A stretch of 64,000 nt of DNA from Massilia sp. Root133. GTDB lineage: Bacteria; Pseudomonadota; Gammaproteobacteria; Burkholderiales; Burkholderiaceae_D. The notes under the pieces were generated by a model that saw only the letters and a program-made list of their open reading frames with translations, searched no databases and was not told where the DNA came from. The DNA is taken from assembly GCF_001426525.1 (NCBI RefSeq), contig NZ_LMEW01000004.1, positions 64,191-128,190 on the forward strand, in the 5' to 3' direction. Of this stretch, positions 58,115 to 64,000 are shown piece by piece. Within the stretch, counting starts at the first letter, position 1, and the number at the start of each line of letters is the position of its first letter. Made by a program: the position numbers and the translations under genes.

Positions 58115-59370
58115 TGCGGCGCGCCGTCGACACCACCCGCCTCCCGCCGCCCGCCGTGCCGCTCGCGTTCCTGCTCGCGGCGCCGTGGTTCGGGGTGGCG
58201 GCGGGCGGCGTCGTCGCGTGGCATGGCGCGGCCGTGTTCGCGTCGCGCTGGTCCGCGCCGGCGCTCGCCGCCGTTCACCTCGTCACACTGGGCTTCCTGA
58301 CGATGACGATGGCCGGCTCGCTGCTGCAGATGGTGCCCGCCGTGGCCGGCCTGCCGCTGCGCGGGACGTACCGCCTCGCCGTCTGGAGCTGCCCGCTGCT
58401 GGGTGCCGGCGCGGCGCTGCTCGCGGCCGCGTTCCTGTCCGGGCATGCGCTGCTGTTCGCGCTGGCGGGCGCCGTGCTGCTGGCGGCGTTCGGCGCGCTG
58501 CTGGCTTGCCTGCTGCCCTCGCTATGGCAACGAACCCGCGCCGCGGCGGCCACCGCCCACATCGCCGGCGGCATGCGCGCGGCCGTCGCGGCGCTGCTGG
58601 CGTGCGTCGTGGCCGGCCTGCTCCTTGCAAGCTGGCTCGCGGGCGGCCCGGCCGTCCCCGTGCTGCCGCTGGTCGACACCCACGCGGCGCTGGGCCTGGC
58701 CGGCTGGGTGGTGCCGCTCGTGATGGCCGTGTCGTTCCAGGTGATCCCGATGTTCCAGGCGACCGACCCGTTTCCGCCGCTCGCCGCGCGCGCGCTCGTG
58801 CCGCTCGTGCTGCTCGCATTGGCCGGATGGGTCGCGGGCCGCTGGCTGGACGCGCCCTGGCGCGCCGTGCCCGCGCTGGCCGGCGCCGCGCTCGTCACGG
58901 CCTATGCCGGCCTCGCCGCTTCCCTGCTGCTGCGGCGCGAACGCACGCGCACGGCGGCCGGCACGCCGTACTGGCTGCTGTCGCTGGCGGCGCTGGCGGG
59001 CGCCGCATGGCTGTTCGCGTGGCCGGGCGGCGCGGCGGACGTCCTCGTCGGCGCCTGTTTCCTCGCGGGCTGCGCGATGTCCGCCGTGAACGGCATGCTG
59101 TACCGGATCGTCCCGTTCCTCGTGTGGCACCACCTGCGCGCCCGCCTGCCGCCGCACGTTCCGGCGCCGAAGTTCGCGGAACTCATCGCCCCCGGCCGCC
59201 TGCGCACGCAATGCCGCTGGCACGCCGCGGCCGTCGCGATGCTGCTCGCCGCGTGCGCGCTGCCACCCCTGGCGTCAGCCGCCGGCCTGTTGCTCGCCGT
59301 GGCCTGCCTGCGACTGGGGCTCGACCTCGCGGCGCCCGTGCTGCGCCACCGCCACAGCCTCGCGCCTTGA
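58114..59370 (+). CDS. Polytopic membrane protein of NO cluster
   Basis: 418 residues, about 12 hydrophobic segments. Several histidines and Met lie in membrane segments (VHLVTLGFLTMTMAGSLLQMVP near 51-72, VSFQVIPMFQATDPF near 205, LVWHHLRARLPPH near 335). The layout recalls NnrS or cytochrome oxidase subunit I-like proteins, but the usual motif set is not complete; I cannot name the family. One base overlap with the DUF2249 gene. Its last 96 bases overlap the PEP-CTERM gene on the other strand. Confidence 0.75.
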   Translation: MRRAVDTTRLPPPAVPLAFLLAAPWFGVAAGGVVAWHGAAVFASRWSAPALAAVHLVTLGFLTMTMAGSLLQMVPAVAGLPLRGTYRLAVWSCPLLGAGAALLAAAFLSGHALLFALAGAVLLAAFGALLACLLPSLWQRTRAAAATAHIAGGMRAAVAALLACVVAGLLLASWLAGGPAVPVLPLVDTHAALGLAGWVVPLVMAVSFQVIPMFQATDPFPPLAARALVPLVLLALAGWVAGRWLDAPWRAVPALAGAALVTAYAGLAASLLLRRERTRTAAGTPYWLLSLAALAGAAWLFAWPGGAADVLVGACFLAGCAMSAVNGMLYRIVPFLVWHHLRARLPPHVPAPKFAELIAPGRLRTQCRWHAAAVAMLLAACALPPLASAAGLLLAVACLRLGLDLAAPVLRHRHSLAP

Positions 59371-60027
59371 CCTGCGCGCCCAGCCCAGCATGCCGAGGCC
59401 CAGCGCGAACACCGCCGCCATGCCGGGTTCCGGCACCTCGCCCGCCGGCGGCGCCTGCAGGACGAACGACAGGTTGTCCGCATAGCCGTCGTTGTCGCCC
59501 GAGACGAGCCGCTCCATCGACAGCCAGAACGACAGCTTGCGGGTGCCCGTCGGCACGAAGCCATCGGTCTCGCGGTACATCAGGCCGGTCTGGTCATTGC
59601 GGTCCTGCGGCGTGACGGGGCCGAGCACCGAGTTCCCGACTTCGTTGTCGAATTCGTCGAGGAACTGCACATAGAACAGCGCGTTGTCGCCCTGGTCCTG
59701 CCAGCCGCCGAGCCAGCCGGTCAGCGAATAGGCGATCGTGCCGGACGTCGCGGTGCCGAAGTCCAGCGTCTGCCAGCCGACGGCATACTGGCCGAACCCG
59801 GCGAACATCTTGTTGCCGCGGTCCGCCGGCCCCGGTTGCGTGGGCAGCACCCAGTTGCTGCCGTAGTCCACGGACTGGAAGGCGCTGTAGCCCGCGTAGC
59901 CGGTCCAGCCGGCGAGGCCGGCTTCGGCATCGCCGTTGACGACGAGGTTGCTGCCGTAGACGACGGCGGCCTGGCTGTTGCACGCCGCGGCGAGCAGCGC
60001 GGCGGCCATGAGGAAGCGAACATGCAT
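59275..60027 (-). CDS. PEP-CTERM sorted extracellular protein
   Basis: 250 residues. Signal peptide to about residue 20 (AACNSQAA), a jelly-roll-like domain with NLVVNGDAEAGLAGWTGY at 28-45 (carbohydrate-binding-like start), then the sorting signal VPEPGMAAVFALGLGMLGWARRSRR at about 198-222. Normally the protein ends after the Arg cluster; here 28 more polar residues follow, encoded antisense to the end of the upstream membrane protein gene. Secreted to the envelope or matrix via the exosortase system (family knowledge). Confidence 0.85.
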   Translation of the reverse strand: MHVRFLMAAALLAAACNSQAAVVYGSNLVVNGDAEAGLAGWTGYAGYSAFQSVDYGSNWVLPTQPGPADRGNKMFAGFGQYAVGWQTLDFGTATSGTIAYSLTGWLGGWQDQGDNALFYVQFLDEFDNEVGNSVLGPVTPQDRNDQTGLMYRETDGFVPTGTRKLSFWLSMERLVSGDNDGYADNLSFVLQAPPAGEVPEPGMAAVFALGLGMLGWARRSRREAVAVAQHGRREVEPQSQAGHGEQQAGG

Positions 60028-60040
60028 GGAAGTCTCCAGA

Positions 60041-62212
60041 TCAAACGATACGATACTGGTCGAGTTGCGCCGCGCCCCGCATCGCCGGGTCGCTGATCGA
60101 CGGCAGGCCGTTTTCCAGGTGGCCGGCGAAACGCCGCAGCCAGCCCGGCATGCCGTCGACGCGCGCCGCGTAGTCGTACCAGTTGGCGGTCTGCGCCAGC
60201 GACAGCCGCAGCGTGCTGCGCGAGCGCGCGGGCACGCGCACGTCGGGGATCCGCATCGTCGTGTACTTGTTGGCGACGAGCTGGAAGGTGCATGGCTGGC
60301 CGCCGTTGTTGACGAAGTCGACGACGAGCTCTCCGGCCCGACGGTCGGCGCGCACGACCACTTCCGGCAGCGGGGCGTCCGCGGCGCGGCGCACGTCGCC
60401 CGCGATGTGGCGGTGGAAGCCGTTCGGCCCCAGCACCCACAGGTCGTAGGCGGCGCCCGTGGTCCAGCGGCCCGTCAGCTGCTTGCCCGCTTCGACCGTG
60501 TAGCGGCGCGGGATCTGGTCCAGCGCGCGGCGGTCGTACACGTGGAACACGGCACCGGCTTCGCCCGCATTCTCGAACGCGAGGTCGACCAGGCCGCCGG
60601 TCGCGGACACCTGCGCCTGTACCTGCAGTTCGTACGGCAGCGCGCGGGCCGGACGCACGCCGGCCGCCTGCACCGGTGCCGACAGGGCCGTCGGGATCGC
60701 CGGGACCTTGGTGCTGCCGAGGCTCAGCGCCAGCGCGCGCCGCGCGGCCGTATCGGGCAAGGCGACCGCGCTGTCGTTCGGGTTCACGAAATCGAAGCAG
60801 GACAGCAGGTTGCCGCTGACGGCACGGCGCCATGGGCTGATGAGCGGCTCGCGCACGCCGAAGCGCGCCTCGATGAAGCGGACGATCGACGAGTGGTCGA
60901 ACACCTGCGAATTGACCCAGCCGCCCTTGGTCCACGGCGAGATGACGTACAGCGGCACGCGCGGGCCCAGGCCGTACGGGCGGTGCAAGGTGCGCGCGTC
61001 GGCGCCGTTGAGGATGTGGTGGTATTCGCCGGTCGTGTCGACGGTCGACGCGCCCGCGAGCCGGGCCTGCGCCGGATCGGGGCTGTACGTCGTGTACGAC
61101 GGGACGGCCGGCGGCGGCATGTGGTCGAAGAAGCCGTCGTTCTCGTCGAAGTTGATGATGAAGACCGTCTTGCTCCAGCTTTCCGGATTGGCCGTCAGCG
61201 CATCGAGCACGCGGGCGATGTAGTCGGCGCCGGACGCGGGGCTCGACGGCCCCGGGTGCTCGGACCCTTCCGCGGTGGCGACCACCCAGCTCACCTGCGG
61301 CAGCCGGTTGGCCAGCACGTCCGCCTTGAGCAGGTCGAGATCGCGCGTGCTCACGCCGCGGTTGCGCAACGACGGCGAATAACCCGGGCGCTGGTACCAC
61401 GCGTTGCGGAACGAACGGAAGCCGGCCAGCGAATTGTCGGTGAAGTTGTCCGCCATGTTCTGGTAGACCTGCCAGCTGATCCCGGCCGCTTCCAGGCGCT
61501 CCGGATACGTCGGCCAGCGGTAGTCGGTGTTCGGGTCCGGATTGAAGTCGTCGTGGCTGTTGTCGGTCGACGGGCCGCCCGCGGCGCCCAGCGGGTCGTT
61601 ATGGCCGGTGAACAGGAACAGGCGATTCGTGTTGGTGCCGGTCTGGGTCGCGCAGTGATAGTGGTCGCAGATCGTGAAGGCGCGGGCCAGCGCGAACTGG
61701 AACGGCACGTCGGCCTCGGCGTAATGGCCCAGCGAATGGTTCTGCTTCACGGTACACCAGTCGTTCATGCGGCCGTGGTCCCATGCCAGCTGCGCATCCA
61801 GCCACGCGTGCGGCGTGCCGGCCACGCGCATGACCGGGAAGTCCTGCACGGTATTCAGGCGGAACGGCGCGATGGCGCGGCTCTGCGGCCAGTTGGGCCG
61901 GCCGGGCACCGGCGCGCCGCCGACCGTCTGCTGCACGAAGACCGTCTTGCGGGTGAAGAGGTTCTGCCGGTCCATCACAGGAATCGGGAACGGATCGCCG
62001 AATCCCCGCACGCCTTCCAGCGTGCCGAAATAATGGTCGAAGCTGCGGTTCTCCTGCGTCAGCACGACGATGTGCTCGACGTCCTGCAGGCTGCGGGTGC
62101 GCTGGTTGGCCGGCAGGGCCAGCGCTTTCTGGATCGCGGGCGGGAAGGAAGCGAGGACGGCACTGGCGCCGCCGGCCTGGGCCAGCGTGCGGAGGAAGCC
62201 GCGGCGGCTCAT
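60041..62212 (-). CDS. plcN: Tat-exported non-haemolytic phospholipase C
   Basis: 723 residues. Twin-arginine signal MSRRGFLRTLAQAGG; phosphoesterase core (about 40-420) with EHIVVLTQENRSFDHYFG, GHNDPLG, DNSHDDF, INFDENDGFFDH and YGLGPRVPLYVISPW (active-site metal residues of the AcpA/PLC superfamily), then two C-terminal beta domains (DUF756, about 520-700). Cleaves phosphatidylcholine-type lipids; often made on phosphate shortage. A Pho-box-like site lies 117 bases upstream. It is 13 bases before the PEP-CTERM gene, possibly one transcript. Confidence 0.93.
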   Translation of the reverse strand: MSRRGFLRTLAQAGGASAVLASFPPAIQKALALPANQRTRSLQDVEHIVVLTQENRSFDHYFGTLEGVRGFGDPFPIPVMDRQNLFTRKTVFVQQTVGGAPVPGRPNWPQSRAIAPFRLNTVQDFPVMRVAGTPHAWLDAQLAWDHGRMNDWCTVKQNHSLGHYAEADVPFQFALARAFTICDHYHCATQTGTNTNRLFLFTGHNDPLGAAGGPSTDNSHDDFNPDPNTDYRWPTYPERLEAAGISWQVYQNMADNFTDNSLAGFRSFRNAWYQRPGYSPSLRNRGVSTRDLDLLKADVLANRLPQVSWVVATAEGSEHPGPSSPASGADYIARVLDALTANPESWSKTVFIINFDENDGFFDHMPPPAVPSYTTYSPDPAQARLAGASTVDTTGEYHHILNGADARTLHRPYGLGPRVPLYVISPWTKGGWVNSQVFDHSSIVRFIEARFGVREPLISPWRRAVSGNLLSCFDFVNPNDSAVALPDTAARRALALSLGSTKVPAIPTALSAPVQAAGVRPARALPYELQVQAQVSATGGLVDLAFENAGEAGAVFHVYDRRALDQIPRRYTVEAGKQLTGRWTTGAAYDLWVLGPNGFHRHIAGDVRRAADAPLPEVVVRADRRAGELVVDFVNNGGQPCTFQLVANKYTTMRIPDVRVPARSRSTLRLSLAQTANWYDYAARVDGMPGWLRRFAGHLENGLPSISDPAMRGAAQLDQYRIV

Positions 62213-62328
62213 GCGTGCACCATGACGACGGGGAACGCGAGATCAGAAAGTTGCATTTGACTCATCCAGGTTGATTATCGGAAATGACGGATTTGATGCT
62301 CAGCGAGGCTTTAGCCTAGGCAACAATC

Positions 62329-62346
62329 ATGAAATGTTGATGACAA
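62329..62346 (-). promoter_or_regulatory. Pho-box-like site upstream of plcN
   Basis: Minus strand reads TTGTCAT-CAAC-ATTTCAT, two repeats at 11-bp spacing similar to CTGTCAT; a TAGGCT -10-like box follows after 10 bases, the normal Pho arrangement. Confidence 0.45.
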
Positions 62347-62452
62347 ATTAATCTTTCTCAAAACGTCCGGTTGTTTCGTCAATTGAAGCCCCATACAGGC
62401 AGTTTGACCTGCATCAATGACGATGCGGCAACCGGAGGTCTATCGTGCAGCC

Positions 62453-64000
62453 ATGAACGTCATCGCCTCCCGCTGGCTCTGCTGCCTCCTGTTCGTCCTT
62501 GTCCCCGCACTCGCCGCCGCCGTCCAGGACACGCCGCGCGGCCCCATCGACGCCCGCGCGCTGACGGCACGGCTGTTTGCCGGCGCTGCGCCACCGCCCG
62601 CCTGGCTGGACGACGGCGGCGCCCGTGCACGCGAAGCCGTGCGCCTGCTGCGCGACGCCTCCGCGCACGGGCTCGACCCGGCGCGCTACGACGCCGACCG
62701 ACTGGCCACGCGGCTCGCTGCCGGCGCGGACGACGTGGCCGCCCTCGCGCTGGAACGGGACCTCGGCACCGCCATGCTCCAGTACCTGGCCGACCTGCAC
62801 TTCGGCCGCGTCGCCTCCGGCTACCGCCTGCCGTCCGACGACGCCTTCGACCCCGTGGAGCACCTGCGCCAGGCGCTGCGCACCGGCCGCCTGGCGGAAG
62901 CGGTGGACACGGCGTCGCCACAGTTCCCGATGGTGCGCCGGGTCGAGGCCACGCTGGCCCGCTACCGCGCCCTCGCCGCCGCCAGCCCGCATTGGCCGGA
63001 CCTGCCGCCGCTGCCGGCGAAGCGGATCGAACCGGGCATGCGGTATGCCGGCACGGCCCTCGTGCGCGAGCGTCTGCGCCTGGTCGGCGACGCGGATGCC
63101 GATACGCCCGCCGGCGACGTCTACACGCCCGAACTGGCGGTCGCCGTGCGCCGCTTCCAGGCGCGCCACGGCCTCGCGCAGGACGGCGTGCTGGGCGCGG
63201 GCACGCTGGCCGCGCTGGCGGTACCGCCGGCCCGCCGCGTGACGCAGCTGGAACTGACCCTGGAACGCCTGCGCTGGCTGCCGCGTCCGCCGCAAGGCCG
63301 TGTCGTCGTCGTGGACGTGCCGGCCTATCGCCTGTGGGCATTCGACGGCCGCGATCCGGCCGGGCAACTCCTCGAAATGCGCGTGATCGTGGGTGCGGCC
63401 GCGCGCACGCCCACGCCGCTGTTCATCGGCCAGATGCGCTACCTGGAATTCAATCCGTACTGGAACGTCCCGCGCAGCATCGAGAAGGCCGAGATCATCC
63501 CGAAGCTGGCACGCGATCCCGGCTACCTGGCTCGCAACGACATGGAAGCCGTATCCGCCGCCGGCCAGGTCCTGCCCGACGCCGCTGCCGCTGCCTCCCT
63601 GCGCGCGGGCACGGCGCGGGTCCGGCAGCGGCCGGGCCCGAAGAACGCGCTCGGCGCCGTCAAGTTCGCCATGCCGAACCCGATGAACATCTACCTGCAC
63701 TCGACGTCGGCGCGGGAATTGTTCACCCGGTCGCGGCGCGACCTGAGCCATGGCTGCATCCGCGTCGAAGATCCGGCCGCGCTCGCGCAATTCGTACTGG
63801 CGGATCCGGCGCGCTGGGATGCCGGCGCCGTGGCCACGGCGCTGCGGCCGGGCCGCACGGTCACGGTGCCGCTGCGGGAGCCGGTCCCCGTCGTGCTGTT
63901 CTACGCGACGGCGCTCACGGACCGCGAGGGCCGCGCCCTGTTCGCCGACGATATCTACGGCCTCGACGAACAGCTGGTGCAGGCACTGCGCGCTGATTAA
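62453..64000 (+). CDS. YcbB-type L,D-transpeptidase
   Basis: 515 residues, ending exactly at the last base (TAA). Signal peptide MNVIASRWLCCLLFVLVPALAAA; N-terminal scaffold (about 30-190); peptidoglycan-binding domain (about 205-255, VRRFQARHGLAQDGVLGAGT); YkuD catalytic domain (about 275-480) with the active-site SHGCIRVEDP. Forms 3-3 crosslinks in peptidoglycan. In-frame ATGs at 62417 and 62423 are possible; GGAGG (62433-62437) is too far from 62453 to decide. Upstream 240 bases shared with plcN. Confidence 0.9.
   Translation: MNVIASRWLCCLLFVLVPALAAAVQDTPRGPIDARALTARLFAGAAPPPAWLDDGGARAREAVRLLRDASAHGLDPARYDADRLATRLAAGADDVAALALERDLGTAMLQYLADLHFGRVASGYRLPSDDAFDPVEHLRQALRTGRLAEAVDTASPQFPMVRRVEATLARYRALAAASPHWPDLPPLPAKRIEPGMRYAGTALVRERLRLVGDADADTPAGDVYTPELAVAVRRFQARHGLAQDGVLGAGTLAALAVPPARRVTQLELTLERLRWLPRPPQGRVVVVDVPAYRLWAFDGRDPAGQLLEMRVIVGAAARTPTPLFIGQMRYLEFNPYWNVPRSIEKAEIIPKLARDPGYLARNDMEAVSAAGQVLPDAAAAASLRAGTARVRQRPGPKNALGAVKFAMPNPMNIYLHSTSARELFTRSRRDLSHGCIRVEDPAALAQFVLADPARWDAGAVATALRPGRTVTVPLREPVPVVLFYATALTDREGRALFADDIYGLDEQLVQALRAD

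Noticed and set aside
1..64000. tRNA, rRNA, riboswitch, integrase or insertion sequence
   Set aside because: None seen by eye on either strand; a covariance-model search could still find a short RNA.

Overview
The window reads as chromosomal DNA of a high-GC betaproteobacterium, most likely of the Oxalobacteraceae (Massilia/Telluria type). This rests on very high GC with matching codon use, a bacterial hopanoid locus, a beta/gamma-type minor pilin operon with PilY1, a PEP-CTERM protein and large numbers of cyclic-di-GMP and chemosensory genes. The genus is inference. I see no tRNA, rRNA, CRISPR array, integrase or insertion sequence.

Layout. (1) 1-17178: a hopanoid (hpn) locus. hpnA is cut by the left edge and points left. 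ispH-hpnH-hpnI-hpnJ-hpnK-hpnL run right, mostly with ATGA start/stop overlaps. hpnM points left, hpnN-mlaA run right, and dxs-hpnD-shc-hpnG run left. Together they cover MEP-pathway entry and exit (Dxs, IspH), squalene precursor and cyclisation (HpnD, Shc), side-chain building (HpnH, G, I, J, K) and lipid export (HpnM, HpnN, MlaA). hpnC and hpnE are not in the window. (2) 17179-21673: an adh-MFS-lysR operon, a membrane protein and a small winged-helix regulator. (3) 21674-28749: minor pilin/adhesin operon pilE-fimT-pilV-pilW-pilX-pilY1. (4) 28905-32442: an MgtC-like protein, a PAS histidine kinase, then a small type VI secretion module (hcp, a Rap1a/Tai-type immunity protein, a Tae4-type amidase) beside a gene remnant. 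(5) 32497-35022: a secreted GH2 beta-galactosidase.

(6) 35138-45528: a complete Wsp-like chemosensory operon (CheW, CheR-TPR, CheW, MCP, CheA-REC, CheB). Its output protein is a large two-receiver protein with a degenerate GGDEF and an intact EAL domain, where the known Wsp system has the diguanylate cyclase WspR. (7) 45830-52203: a second signalling block of two HDOD proteins, a single-receiver regulator, a receiver/HD-GYP protein with altered metal ligands, and a PAS-GGDEF-EAL-REC-PAS protein whose GGDEF and EAL sites are degenerate. Four receivers in blocks 6 and 7 share the same 'VDDE...KPW' style, so the two blocks probably belong to one regulatory family. (8) 52339-59370: nitric-oxide/anaerobic genes: nnrS-hemN leftward and norB-nsrR-DUF2249-membrane protein rightward, with a good NsrR-type operator before norB. 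(9) 59275-64000: a PEP-CTERM protein, a Tat-exported phospholipase C with a Pho-box-like site, and a YcbB-type L,D-transpeptidase.

The most novel-looking parts are the Wsp-like system wired to a phosphodiesterase-type output, the neighbouring block of catalytically altered c-di-GMP proteins, and the hcp effector module with a perfect 24-bp palindrome upstream.
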